Source: Flagellimonas lutaonensis (lineage in GTDB: Bacteria; Bacteroidota; Bacteroidia; Flavobacteriales; Flavobacteriaceae). From it: a DNA stretch of 64,000 bases. Both the position numbers and the translations under genes were made by a program. The DNA is taken from NCBI RefSeq assembly GCF_000963865.1, contig NZ_CP011071.1, forward strand, positions 248,001 to 312,000, read 5' to 3'. The notes under the pieces were generated by a model. It saw only the letters and a list, made by a program, of their open reading frames with translations. It made no database searches and was not told the origin of the DNA. Numbering within the stretch: the first letter of the stretch is position 1; every line of letters starts with the position of its first letter. Positions 26,493 to 34,707 of the stretch are shown here, in pieces.

Positions 26493-27362
26493 CTAGTCTT
26501 CTTTACCTGCTTTGAACAAAAAATCTTTTTCCGCCTGTGAGAGACTTTCGTAGCCAGACTTGCTTATCTTATCCAAAATGGTATCGATCTTTCGTTGCTT
26601 GGTCTCTTTATCGTAATCGACCTTGGCCGATTTGCCCTTTGTGGAATTCTTCTTGTAAACGGTTTTTAAGGGAGCCTTTTTATCCTTGGGCTTGAACAAG
26701 TTTTCCATCGTATCAAAAAGACGGGCAAACCCGACACCGATATCGCTGCCTTTTAGTAGTTGGCGTGCGTATACATACCCCAAAAAGGCACCGCCCAAAT
26801 GGGCCAATCTCCCTCCCGTATTGCCACCATAGGCTATCTGTACCAAGTCGACCAAAACGAAGAAAAGCCCTATGTGCCACAACTTGACATTGAAAAAAAT
26901 AATACGTACCTCTTGGTTGGGAATGTAGGCACAAATAAAGATGAGCACTGCGGTGACCCCGGCCGAGGCACCGATCAAGGCTGTGTTTTGGTTTATCAGG
27001 GTAGGAAAAACATTATAACTCAGCAAAAAGACAAGTCCGCCCACGATTACCCCCAAAAAGTAAACCGATAACAACCGCTTGGCATCGAACAGGTTCATAA
27101 AAATTCGCCCGGCAAAGTAGAGCATGAGCATATTCCAAAATATATGGCCCAGGCCCGCATGAAAAAAGGAATAGGTTACCAACGACCACGGCTGTTGCAG
27201 AAAATCGAAAAACTCTTTGGGCAATTGGAACCAGTTAACAGTAGACATTCCTATCAGGCCCTTCAGAAGTCCATCAACAATGAACACCAGTACATTGAGA
27301 ACAATCAGCTTTTCGGCCATGTTCAATCGTGCATAGTAATATCGTATACCTCCTGTGTTCAT
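26493..27362 (-). CDS. rhomboid family intramembrane serine protease (second of a pair)
   Basis: 289 residues, six membrane segments and a basic soluble C-terminal tail of about 80 residues (KDKKAPLKTVYKKNSTKGK, then a Lys-rich helix). Active-site marks: HIFWNMLMLYFAG in TM2, the serine in GASAGVTAVL, and the partner histidine in LAHLGGAFLGYVYAR. The Gly after Ser in the usual GxSG is Ala. It shares one base with the stop of the upstream rhomboid. Substrates are unknown. Confidence 0.9.
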   Translation of the reverse strand: MNTGGIRYYYARLNMAEKLIVLNVLVFIVDGLLKGLIGMSTVNWFQLPKEFFDFLQQPWSLVTYSFFHAGLGHIFWNMLMLYFAGRIFMNLFDAKRLLSVYFLGVIVGGLVFLLSYNVFPTLINQNTALIGASAGVTAVLIFICAYIPNQEVRIIFFNVKLWHIGLFFVLVDLVQIAYGGNTGGRLAHLGGAFLGYVYARQLLKGSDIGVGFARLFDTMENLFKPKDKKAPLKTVYKKNSTKGKSAKVDYDKETKQRKIDTILDKISKSGYESLSQAEKDFLFKAGKED

Positions 27363-28099
27363 TATCGATCCCAGCGATTTTTGTTAAACCGGTTCTTTTT
27401 CCAATACCACATAATGATAAATCCGACCAAGGCCCCGCCCACGTGCGCAAAATGGGCCACGCCCGTATTCGCATTGGTGAAGCCAAAAATCAGGTCCCCC
27501 AATATCAAAAGGGGAACAAAGTATTTGGCCTTTATGGGAATTGGTAAAAATATCAACATCAGTTCGGCCTCTGAATACATAAAGGCAAAGGCCACCAAGA
27601 TACCGTAAATTGCTCCTGAAGCCCCTACTGCCGGGGTATTGAAGGCATTCAAAAAGCTATCGATAGTTGTCTTCGGGGCAACATTGTACCATGCAGGGCT
27701 GTACTGCCCGTTGGATATCACCTCTAAAACCTGCTGAGAAGAAGTCCCCGCATCTACGATCGCGTTTAGGCCTTCCGAGAAAAAATAGTAGTTGACACCT
27801 GTGTGCAACAATGCGGCCCCCAATCCGGCCGAAAAGTAAAAGAACAAAAACTTGTTTCGCCCCCAGATACGTTCCAAAGGGGTGCCAAAGGCCCAAAGGG
27901 CGTACATGTTGAACACGATGTGCATCACACCGCCGTGCATGAACATATGGCTTACAACCTGCCACCACCTAAAATTGGGGTGTTCAAAAAACCACAGCGC
28001 CAACCACTCATATAGTAGGTCTCCGTAGAGGTATACCCCAAAAAAGAGCAGTACGTTGATGATCAATAAATGCTTAACACCTTCTGTCAATCCGCCCAT
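27362..28099 (-). CDS. rhomboid family intramembrane serine protease (first of a pair)
   Basis: 245 residues, about six membrane segments with an enlarged loop of some 40 residues between TM3 and TM4. Catalytic serine in GASGAIYGIL and catalytic histidine in VAHFAHVGGALVGF; HMFMHGGVMHIVFNMYAL supplies the TM2 signature. Both residues are present, so it should be active. It starts immediately after mutL (28100) and is followed by the second rhomboid. Confidence 0.92.
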   Translation of the reverse strand: MGGLTEGVKHLLIINVLLFFGVYLYGDLLYEWLALWFFEHPNFRWWQVVSHMFMHGGVMHIVFNMYALWAFGTPLERIWGRNKFLFFYFSAGLGAALLHTGVNYYFFSEGLNAIVDAGTSSQQVLEVISNGQYSPAWYNVAPKTTIDSFLNAFNTPAVGASGAIYGILVAFAFMYSEAELMLIFLPIPIKAKYFVPLLILGDLIFGFTNANTGVAHFAHVGGALVGFIIMWYWKKNRFNKNRWDR

Positions 28100-29941
28100 T
28101 TACCTAAATTTTTTATCAATATCGCTTTCTGAAATGGTGATGTAGGTCATTTTCTGAAAGGGACTCAACATTGGTTCTTTACAACTGAAGAGGCCATTGA
28201 CCAACGCCAATTGCGATTCGGCTGCCAAGGCCTCCCCGTTCTTAACTGCCAATGCCTTGCTCAAAGTTCTTGCCAAAATCTCTGCTGGTGACAATTCGCC
28301 ATGTGAAATGCCTTCACGGTAACCGGCGATAAGCTCATCCAGTAACTGCTGTATATCTCCCCGTTCGGCTGACAACGGCACTCCCTCAACAGACAGCGGG
28401 CCATTGGCCCTATAGGTGAATGAAAACCCCATCGACCGTAGGTTCTCTTCTATTTCCTTCAGCAACCTCAATTCCTCGCTTGAAAAATTCAATTCGAGCG
28501 GAAATAGCAACTGTTGGCTCAGACCCTCGTCAATAGTCATTTCACGTAAAAACTGCTCGAACAATACCCGTTGGTGTGCCCGGTTCTGGTCAATGACCAA
28601 GAGGCCTGATTTTATGGTGGTAACAATATATTTTCGCCGCAACTGAAAAGTGGATACATCATGTAAAACCGTCTCATCGGTATCATCAAACAGTTTTTCG
28701 GTAGGTGCGGTTTCCACTGAGTTGCCTTGAAATTCATGCGAGGCAATGGTCTCAAGGCCGGTGTAGAGGTTTTCCCACCCCTTGGCCGATGTCCTTTGGC
28801 TTGCCCGGCGAACACCCTCGGGTCCCGACTTTTCTTCAAACGGGTTAAAATCTGCATCGAAGGTCACTTTGGGCATGACGGCCCCCTTTCGCTGGTAAGC
28901 ATAGGGGGGGTCAAGATTGGGGTCGCGTTCAAAGTCCAACGCCGGTGCCACGTTGAACTGCCCCAGGGCATGTTTGACCGCAGAACGCAAAATAGCATAC
29001 AACGTGTTTTCGTCATCAAATTTGACCTCGGTTTTGGTAGGATGGATGTTGATATCAATAGAATTTGCGGCCACTTGTAAATACAGAAAATATCCCGGAA
29101 CGGTGTCTGGTTTTATAAGACCCTCGAATGCGGCCATAACCGCATGGTGCAAATACGGGCTCTTTATAAAGCGGTCATTGGCAAAGAAAAACTGAGACCC
29201 CCTACTCTTTTTCGCAAATTCAGGTTTGCATATAAACCCGGATATCTTCGCCACTTGGGTCTCTTCTTCCACCGGTACCAGCCGCTCGTTCATTTTTGAT
29301 CCAAAAACATGTACGATCCGCTGCCGCAGATTGGTCTTTGGCAAATTGAACAATTCAAAGCCGTTGTTGAAAAAATGGAACCCAATATTGGGGTGCGCCA
29401 GGGCCACCCGGTGAAACTCGTCAGTAATATGGCGCAGCTCGACTTGGTTCGATTTCAAAAAATTGCGCCTCGCCGGAATGTTGAAAAAAAGGTTCTTGAC
29501 CGCCACTGAGGTACCCTTTGGTGCAACGGTAGGCTCTTGCATAACCACTTTGCTGCCCTCGATACGCAGCTGTGTGCCCAGTTCTTGGTTCTCTGTTCGT
29601 GTCTGCATATCGACATGGGCAATGGCGGCTATGGATGCCAGGGCCTCGCCACGAAAGCCTTTGGTATTTAAATTGAACAGGTCTTGGGCATCTGTAATCT
29701 TTGAAGTGGCGTGTCTTTCAAATGAAAGACGCGCATCAGTGGCGCTCATGCCCATACCATCGTCGACCACCTGAATAAGTGATTTACCACCATCTTTTAC
29801 AATGAGTTTGATGATCGAGGCTTTGGCATCTATCGCATTCTCTATCAACTCTTTAACCACAGAAGCTGGTCGCTGAACCACTTCACCCGCTGCGATTTGA
29901 TTGGCAACATGGTCTGGTAAAAGTCGAATGATATCGGCCAT
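28100..29941 (-). CDS. mutL: DNA mismatch repair protein MutL
   Basis: 613 residues from the ATG at 29941, which gives the family start MADIIRLLPDHVANQIAAGE; longer frames upstream have no similarity. GHKL ATPase marks: ELIENAIDA, DDGMGM, TKGFRGEALASI, GTSVAVKNLFFNIPAR. The C-terminal dimer domain has DQNRAHQRVLFE at 451-462 where endonuclease MutL proteins have DQHAxxExxxxE, and SPFQKM at 593-598 where they have CPHGRP. Metal ligands His and Glu are therefore Asn and Gln and the cysteine is missing. The ATG overlaps the stop of the small upstream membrane gene (TAATG). Confidence 0.93.
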   Translation of the reverse strand: MADIIRLLPDHVANQIAAGEVVQRPASVVKELIENAIDAKASIIKLIVKDGGKSLIQVVDDGMGMSATDARLSFERHATSKITDAQDLFNLNTKGFRGEALASIAAIAHVDMQTRTENQELGTQLRIEGSKVVMQEPTVAPKGTSVAVKNLFFNIPARRNFLKSNQVELRHITDEFHRVALAHPNIGFHFFNNGFELFNLPKTNLRQRIVHVFGSKMNERLVPVEEETQVAKISGFICKPEFAKKSRGSQFFFANDRFIKSPYLHHAVMAAFEGLIKPDTVPGYFLYLQVAANSIDINIHPTKTEVKFDDENTLYAILRSAVKHALGQFNVAPALDFERDPNLDPPYAYQRKGAVMPKVTFDADFNPFEEKSGPEGVRRASQRTSAKGWENLYTGLETIASHEFQGNSVETAPTEKLFDDTDETVLHDVSTFQLRRKYIVTTIKSGLLVIDQNRAHQRVLFEQFLREMTIDEGLSQQLLFPLELNFSSEELRLLKEIEENLRSMGFSFTYRANGPLSVEGVPLSAERGDIQQLLDELIAGYREGISHGELSPAEILARTLSKALAVKNGEALAAESQLALVNGLFSCKEPMLSPFQKMTYITISESDIDKKFR

Positions 29942-30225
29942 TATGGATTTAGGAATATAGATAAATCGAAGTCGATGATAAAGAGGAAAATCAAGACCAA
30001 AACCGCCACAATTATCCAAAAACGCAATTTAAGGTTTTTGTCGCCCTCTACCTTGAGGTCTTCAATAGCCGAGTTGACCTTGTTTTTCAACCCTCGTTGC
30101 GTATGTGCCGTACTTCTGAATTTATCAAGTTTGTGTTCAATCTTAAAAGGATTGCCCTCGCCCTTGTAATATCGGGGCTTGTACTCAAAATCCTTGTTTT
30201 TTTTAAGTTTCAGGAAATTCCGCAT
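29941..30225 (-). CDS. small membrane protein upstream of mutL, function unknown
   Basis: 94 residues from the ATG at 30225, selected because a good promoter lies 21-48 bp upstream of it; the frame continues to 30306 but that would run through the promoter. A basic, helical N-terminal part (FLKLKKNKDFEYKPRYYKGE) precedes one membrane span near the C-terminus (LRFWIIVAVLVLIFLFIIDF). I do not recognise a characterised family. It is the first gene of the operon with mutL, two rhomboids and the phosphodiesterase-like gene. Confidence 0.65.
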   Translation of the reverse strand: MRNFLKLKKNKDFEYKPRYYKGEGNPFKIEHKLDKFRSTAHTQRGLKNKVNSAIEDLKVEGDKNLKLRFWIIVAVLVLIFLFIIDFDLSIFLNP

Positions 30226-30245
30226 GACATCCTTTTCATGTATTT

Positions 30246-30273
30246 CAAAGGTACTTAAAATCATAGGATGCAA
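30246..30273 (-). promoter_or_regulatory. promoter of the mutL operon (TTG-N17-TACCTTTG)
   Basis: On the minus strand TTG (30273-30271) is followed after 17 bp by TACCTTTG (30253-30246), an exact -7 match with a -33 element at the expected distance. It lies 21 bp before the ATG at 30225. Confidence 0.6.
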
Positions 30274-30826
30274 AAACCAAGCCATGCCAAAAAATGTTAA
30301 CAGCATGGGGTTGAAGGTTGCAGCGTTTTAATTGTTTTTGGTTTTTAGGGTTTCTGGCTGGAATTTGGTCCTTGGTTGGCATTTGACCCATAACGGATAA
30401 CCAGTGTATGCACTCGGTGCAAAGCGTATGACGGCAGCGTTTAAGGTCAGAAAGTGCTGATTGCGGGTTGAGGGTCCAAAGTTTAGGGCTTAGGGTGCAA
30501 GGTTTCCCTTGTTTCTAGGTTCAGGTTCTTTTGTACATGCTCTAGGCTTTATATATTCAAAACCATGTTTGAAAACAACCATTGAAGTTTCATTTTCTTT
30601 GAGAAACTCATTTTTGACTCTGTGCGGCTCTGTGAAAAATTTATTGCGGGGAGGTTCACTAAGCAACCACAGCGGTTCACTGAGATTTGATTTTGCACCT
30701 GAACTTGGCACTTGCCCTTCACTGTTTCTGGTTTCTATTGTTCCAAATTGGGATTTGGAATTTGGGGCTTGGGATTTTAATTTTTGATGCTTGAATCCAA
30801 TTGTTTGGGTATTCAGGTTTCCCTTC
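30274..30826. repeat. non-coding patch of degenerate short repeats
   Basis: About 550 bp between ribH and the mutL operon with no credible gene. It contains G/T-rich word repeats (GGGTCCAAAGTTTAGGGCTT, TTTAGGGCTTAGGGTG, GGGATTTGGAATTTGGGGCT), the tandem word CTCTGTG in CTCTGTGCGGCTCTGTG, and a pair GGTTCACTAAG / GGTTCACTGAG. Such degenerate filler recurs in Flavobacteriaceae intergenic DNA. The one long frame across it (minus strand, 30490-30897) has no protein-like composition and overlaps ribH. Confidence 0.5.
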
Positions 30827-31306
30827 TTAACCAAGGGTTGCCATCTTAATGGCCGCCACCGCTGCCTCTGACCCCTTGTTGCCATGCTTGCCACCACTAC
30901 GGTCTATGGCCTGCTGCTTGGTATCATCGGTAAGTACGCAGAAAATGACCGGGGTGTCGAATTGCAGGTTGAGGTCTTTGATGCCCTGTGACGTGGCGTG
31001 GCACACAAAATCAAAATGACTGGTTTCACCACGAATTACGCTCCCGATGGCAATCACCGCATCCACTTTCTGTGTTTGCAACAGCTTTTTGCAACCGTAG
31101 GTGAGCTCAAAACTGCCGGGTACGTTCCATCTAAGGATATTGTCTGGCAGCACTCCGCAATCCATGAGGGTTTCATTGGCGCCGCGATAAAGGCCTTCCG
31201 TGATTTCTTCGTTCCATTCTGATACCACTAGGCCGATGCGGAGCTTCGAGGCATCGGGGAGCTGCCCTTTGTCGTACGCTGATAAGTTCTTGCCTTCAGT
31301 GGCCAT
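30827..31306 (-). CDS. ribH: 6,7-dimethyl-8-ribityllumazine synthase
   Basis: 159 residues. Condenses the ribityl-aminopyrimidine with dihydroxybutanone phosphate in riboflavin synthesis. Seen: IGLVVSEWNEEIT, VPGSFELTYGCKKL, AIGSVIRGETSHFDFVC with the catalytic His of the TxHFD stretch, TPVIFCVLT and SGGKHGNKGSEAA. It lies 7 bp after the TPR gene and is probably read from that gene's promoter. Confidence 0.95.
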   Translation of the reverse strand: MATEGKNLSAYDKGQLPDASKLRIGLVVSEWNEEITEGLYRGANETLMDCGVLPDNILRWNVPGSFELTYGCKKLLQTQKVDAVIAIGSVIRGETSHFDFVCHATSQGIKDLNLQFDTPVIFCVLTDDTKQQAIDRSGGKHGNKGSEAAVAAIKMATLG

Positions 31307-31313
31307 TTACTGC

Positions 31314-32075
31314 TTAGTTTTCGGCCAATCCTATGAGGACATCGATATTGGTGGCCTCTTGTGACTTTGAAAACTCTTCCTTTATCCTTTTGAAAAAAGT
31401 AAGTGCCTTGTCTTTTTGTCCCAAATCCAAGGCCGTGACACCGGCCTTGTATAGATACATGGGGGTGGTATAGTCGTTGGTACTGTGGCCAAAGGCCTTT
31501 TCGTAGTACTCCAAAGCCTCATTGGGCTGGTTCAATTGTGCAAAGGCATCGCCGATGGCACCCTTGGCCATTGCTCCCAAAATGTCATCGTCAGATTCAA
31601 AATCCTCTAAATGGTCAATGGCCTCTTGGTACTGCTGTTTTTGCAGATAGGCCATACCAGCCGAGTAATGCGCCAGATTGGCCGCCTTGGTACCTTTGTA
31701 TTCTTCGATAATATCCAGAAAACCAAACTTGCCCTCGGCACCATTCAAGGCCAAGTCCAAAAGGGAATCTTTGGCCACCTCGTTGCCCAAAGCTTGGTCA
31801 AAATACTGCTGTGGATAATACAGTTCATTCGCCGCAGTGGCTTCTTTGGGCTGTTGTATATACCGCCCGTAGACCAGGTAACCCAATACACCCAAGGCAA
31901 TTACGATGATGCCCCCAAGAATGTAGTTCTGGTTTTTGGAAACCCAAGCCTCTGTTTTGGAAGCGCTCTCATCCAAGGTGCTGAATACCTCCGCCGTCGT
32001 ACTGTCTTTATGCTGAATTTCAGCCTCTTCTTGCTTATTCTTTGGTTTAAAGCCCCGCTTCTTGTATGTAGCCAT
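31314..32075 (-). CDS. membrane-anchored tetratricopeptide repeat protein (YfgM-like)
   Basis: 253 residues from the ATG at 32075; a frame opening at 32117 lies upstream of the promoter box and is rejected. A cytoplasmic N-terminal segment rich in Lys and Glu, one membrane span (about 54-75, NYILGGIIVIALGVLGYLVY) and then TPR-like helices to the end (e.g. YSAGMAYLQKQQYQEAIDHL, IGDAFAQLNQPNEALEYYEK). The layout matches the YfgM family of periplasmic chaperone-associated TPR proteins. It precedes ribH. Confidence 0.8.
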   Translation of the reverse strand: MATYKKRGFKPKNKQEEAEIQHKDSTTAEVFSTLDESASKTEAWVSKNQNYILGGIIVIALGVLGYLVYGRYIQQPKEATAANELYYPQQYFDQALGNEVAKDSLLDLALNGAEGKFGFLDIIEEYKGTKAANLAHYSAGMAYLQKQQYQEAIDHLEDFESDDDILGAMAKGAIGDAFAQLNQPNEALEYYEKAFGHSTNDYTTPMYLYKAGVTALDLGQKDKALTFFKRIKEEFSKSQEATNIDVLIGLAEN

Positions 32076-32095
32076 GCTGTATTTAATTGATCGCG

Positions 32096-32103
32096 CAAAA
32101 ATA
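32096..32103 (-). promoter_or_regulatory. -7 box (TATTTTTG) for the TPR-ribH operon
   Basis: Minus-strand TATTTTTG, an exact TAnnTTTG match, 21 bp before the ATG at 32075; it fixes the choice of start for the TPR gene. Confidence 0.5.
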
Positions 32104-32303
32104 AAGTTTTTATCCAAAACTTAAGAACCTGTTTAAGAATTTGTCAATTATTTTCTTATGCCCCTTTTTGCGTGGCACTTTGTTGAAATTTTAGCCCGCA
32201 GCCATGGCCATGCCCGAAAATTTTGCCTCGTCCCGCATCAAAAATGATTCTATAACAATTCTAATCACAAACTCCTGAACAGGCTCTAAAGGCAAATATT
32301 CGT

Positions 32304-32311
32304 TATTTTTG
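32304..32311 (+). promoter_or_regulatory. -7 box (TATTTTTG) for recF
   Basis: Exact TAnnTTTG match 56 bp before the recF ATG at 32367. The remaining sequence of the 32104-32303 divergent gap shows nothing else I can name. Confidence 0.4.
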
Positions 32312-32366
32312 AAACCCTATATAGCCACGGTCATTAGTGGCCCCCACAGTTTGTACAAGTACCTGT

Positions 32367-33455
32367 ATGTTTTTAAAGCATTTATCCTTAGTCAATTACA
32401 AAAATTTTTCTTCGGCCGATTTCGAATTTAAACCTACCATCAACTGTCTGGTGGGCGAGAACGGCGTCGGAAAGACCAATATTCTCGACGCTATTTATCA
32501 CCTTTCATTCGGCAAAAGTTATTTTAATCCCATATCGACACAGAATGTCAAGCACGGTCAGGAGTTTTTTGTGGTAGAGGGCCTCTTCGAAAAGAATGGC
32601 CGCGAAGAAAAAGTGGTCTGTAGTTTTAAAAAAGGACTCAAGAAAATTATCAAGCGAAACGGAAAGCCCTATGAACGCTTCTCAGAGCACATTGGTTTCT
32701 TGCCCTTGGTGATCATCTCGCCCGCAGACCGTGATCTAATTATAGAAGGAAGCGAGACCCGAAGAAAATTTATCGATGGGGTCATTTCGCAGTCTGACAA
32801 AACCTACCTGCAGACTTTGCTCAAGTACAACAAGACCTTGGCTCAACGAAATTCATTGTTGAAATACTTTGCCCTGAACCGTACGTACGATGCCAAGACC
32901 TTGTCGGTCTATAACGAGCAGCTGTCACAGTTCGGACAAGAGATTTTTGATAAAAGAAGAAACTTTCTTGAGCGTTTCATCCCCATCTTTGAACGGCAGT
33001 ATCGCAACATATCTGATAAGGACGAGGCCATTTCACTGAGCTACGAAAGCCAGTTGTTCGAAGATGGTCTGCTCCCTTTACTCGAAGGCGCACTCGAAAA
33101 AGACAGGGCACTGCAATATACATCGGTGGGCATTCACAAAGATGATCTAGGCTTTACCATTGCCGGTCTCCCCATTAAAAAATTTGGCAGCCAGGGACAG
33201 CAAAAATCTTTTTTGATCGCCTTAAAATTGGCGCAATTCAACTTTATCAAACAGCAAGCGGGCACCGAGCCCATTCTATTGCTTGATGATATCTTTGACA
33301 AATTGGACGAGAAAAGGGTGGCGCATATCGTTGGGTTGGTCAACGACGATAATTTCGGACAGCTATTTATAAGCGACACCCATGCCGAACGTACCGAAAA
33401 AGTAGTTAAAACAATCCATCAAGACTATAAAATCTTTAACTTGAACCAACCTTGA
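32367..33455 (+). CDS. recF: RecF DNA repair and replication protein
   Basis: 362 residues from ATG at 32367, giving the family start [15 protein letters not shown]; ten upstream in-frame residues are not family-like. SMC-like ATPase: Walker [17 protein letters not shown], signature [19 protein letters not shown], Walker [14 protein letters not shown] and the D-loop that follows, plus ISDTHAERT. RecF loads RecA at gaps with RecO and RecR. It heads a run with a lipoprotein gene and a DciA-like gene. Confidence 0.93.
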   Translation: MFLKHLSLVNYKNFSSADFEFKPTINCLVGENGVGKTNILDAIYHLSFGKSYFNPISTQNVKHGQEFFVVEGLFEKNGREEKVVCSFKKGLKKIIKRNGKPYERFSEHIGFLPLVIISPADRDLIIEGSETRRKFIDGVISQSDKTYLQTLLKYNKTLAQRNSLLKYFALNRTYDAKTLSVYNEQLSQFGQEIFDKRRNFLERFIPIFERQYRNISDKDEAISLSYESQLFEDGLLPLLEGALEKDRALQYTSVGIHKDDLGFTIAGLPIKKFGSQGQQKSFLIALKLAQFNFIKQQAGTEPILLLDDIFDKLDEKRVAHIVGLVNDDNFGQLFISDTHAERTEKVVKTIHQDYKIFNLNQP

Positions 33456-33468
33456 ATTCATTTGTGGG

Positions 33469-33885
33469 ATGCGATCATTGCTAGTAGTAGTTTTTATTTG
33501 TGTGTTGGGATGCCGGCCCACGGTTTCAGAGAGCGACCTCCCGTTGTTGAACGGCTACTGGGAAATTGAGAAAGTGGTCTTTTCTGATGGAAATACCAAA
33601 CAGTACCAATCTAGCACCACAATCGATTATATTGAGTTGGAAGGAAGAAAAGGTTTTCGAAAAAAAGTCTATCCGAAACTCGATGGAAGCTTTGAAGTTA
33701 CAAACGATGCAGAATTCTTCACCTTGAAGGTCTCTGAAAAGGGCTTTGTGTTCGACTACGATACAGGGTTGAGCGAATGGCAAGAAGAATTGACCCAGCT
33801 TTCAAGTGACCATTTTTCAGTGGTCAATGAAGACGGGGTCACTTACAAGTATAAACGTTTTGACCCCATAAACATAACTAGGTAA
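33469..33885 (+). CDS. small lipoprotein, lipocalin-like, function unknown
   Basis: 138 residues. MRSLLVVVFICVLGC is a lipoprotein signal with Cys15. The rest is beta-rich (LLNGYWEIEKVVF, GSFEVTNDAEFFTLKV, FVFDYDTGLSEWQEELTQLS), in the style of small Bacteroidota lipocalin-like lipoproteins. The WEI-EKV opening is the only recognisable mark. It shares one base with the next start (TAATG) and lies 13 bp after recF. Confidence 0.7.
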   Translation: MRSLLVVVFICVLGCRPTVSESDLPLLNGYWEIEKVVFSDGNTKQYQSSTTIDYIELEGRKGFRKKVYPKLDGSFEVTNDAEFFTLKVSEKGFVFDYDTGLSEWQEELTQLSSDHFSVVNEDGVTYKYKRFDPINITR

Positions 33886-34181
33886 TGCCAAAGAGACACA
33901 GCGAGCACCTAAGTTTGGGCGATGCCTTGAAAGAGTTCATTTCAGAGAACAAATTGCAGAAGGGAATCGACAAGGTCGATGTACGCACCGCGTGGACCAA
34001 TCTGATGGGGAATGGGGTGAACAACTATACCACTGCGGTTGATTTGGTCAACGACACCCTGTATGTTTCGCTCTCTTCCTCCGTGCTACGACAAGAGCTG
34101 AGCCTTGGCAAATCGAAGATCATCGCCATGCTCAACGAAGAATTGGGCAAAGATTTGATCAAAAAACTGGTCTTGCGCTAA
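33885..34181 (+). CDS. DUF721 (DciA-like) protein
   Basis: 98 residues. Matches the DUF721/DciA family: LGDALKEFISENKLQKGIDKVD, WTNLMGNGVNNYT, LYVSLSSSVLRQELSLGKSKI and a terminal KDLIKKLVLR. DciA is the replicative helicase operator in bacteria without DnaC, so a role in replication initiation is likely. It follows recF in the same run and is closed by a terminator hairpin at 34194-34215. Confidence 0.8.
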   Translation: MPKRHSEHLSLGDALKEFISENKLQKGIDKVDVRTAWTNLMGNGVNNYTTAVDLVNDTLYVSLSSSVLRQELSLGKSKIIAMLNEELGKDLIKKLVLR

Positions 34182-34193
34182 TCGGGCAACAAA

Positions 34194-34215
34194 AAAGCCG
34201 CCATAGGGCGGCTTT
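34194..34215. terminator. bidirectional terminator hairpin
   Basis: AAAGCCGCC, a four-base loop ATAG, then GGCGGCTTT: a nine-pair perfect stem. It has A-rich sequence before and T after, and it lies between the convergent DUF721 and ndk genes, so it can serve both. Confidence 0.8.
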
Positions 34216-34238
34216 GTGCTTTCAGCAATGCTATTTCC

Positions 34239-34658
34239 TTAGAAAATCTCTCTTCCGGCAAAATGGAAAGCACTTTCAATAGCGGCGTTTTCATCACTGT
34301 CTGAACCATGAATGGCATTTTCGCCAATATCTTTCGCATACAGCTTTCTGATGGTGCCCTCAGCTGCCTCAGCAGGATTGGTCGCCCCGATCAATGCCCT
34401 GAAATCGTCAACGGCATTGTCTTTTTCGAGAATGGCCGCCACAATGGGCCCGCGGGTCATAAAGGCTACCAGCTCATCAAAAAAGGGCCGCTCTTTATGA
34501 ATGGCATAAAACTGCTCGGCATCCCTTTTGCTCAATTGGGTGTACTTCATGGCCACAATCTTAAAGCCTGCTGCCGTAATCTTTTCTAAAATGGCGCCAA
34601 TATGACCGTTCTCAACAGCATCTGGCTTTATCATGGTAAATGTTCGGTTTCCTGACAT
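34239..34658 (-). CDS. ndk: nucleoside diphosphate kinase
   Basis: 139 residues from ATG at 34658, giving [20 protein letters not shown]; a frame to 34685 would start within 10 bp of the -7 box and is rejected. Transfers phosphate from ATP to NDPs through a phospho-histidine. Seen: [30 protein letters not shown] and the catalytic histidine in [12 protein letters not shown]. Length and motifs match the family closely. Confidence 0.95.
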   Translation of the reverse strand: MSGNRTFTMIKPDAVENGHIGAILEKITAAGFKIVAMKYTQLSKRDAEQFYAIHKERPFFDELVAFMTRGPIVAAILEKDNAVDDFRALIGATNPAEAAEGTIRKLYAKDIGENAIHGSDSDENAAIESAFHFAGREIF

Positions 34659-34674
34659 CTGAAAAATTTTTGCG

Positions 34675-34682
34675 CAAAAGTA
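34675..34682 (-). promoter_or_regulatory. -7 box (TACTTTTG) for ndk
   Basis: Exact minus-strand TAnnTTTG match 17 bp before the ndk ATG at 34658. Confidence 0.5.
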
Positions 34683-34707
34683 CACTTTTTACAGTAACCT
34701 GCAAGGC

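Noticed and set aside
29942-30019. N-terminal extension of MutL
   Set aside because: The family begins at MADIIRLLP; the extension overlaps the upstream small membrane gene in another frame.
30400-30520. Telomere-like TTTAGGG words
   Set aside because: Only two or three irregular copies within degenerate G/T-rich DNA; not a telomere or ordered repeat.
30490-30897. 135-codon frame on the minus strand
   Set aside because: It overlaps ribH by about 70 bp, starts inside it and translates degenerate repeat DNA with no protein-like pattern.
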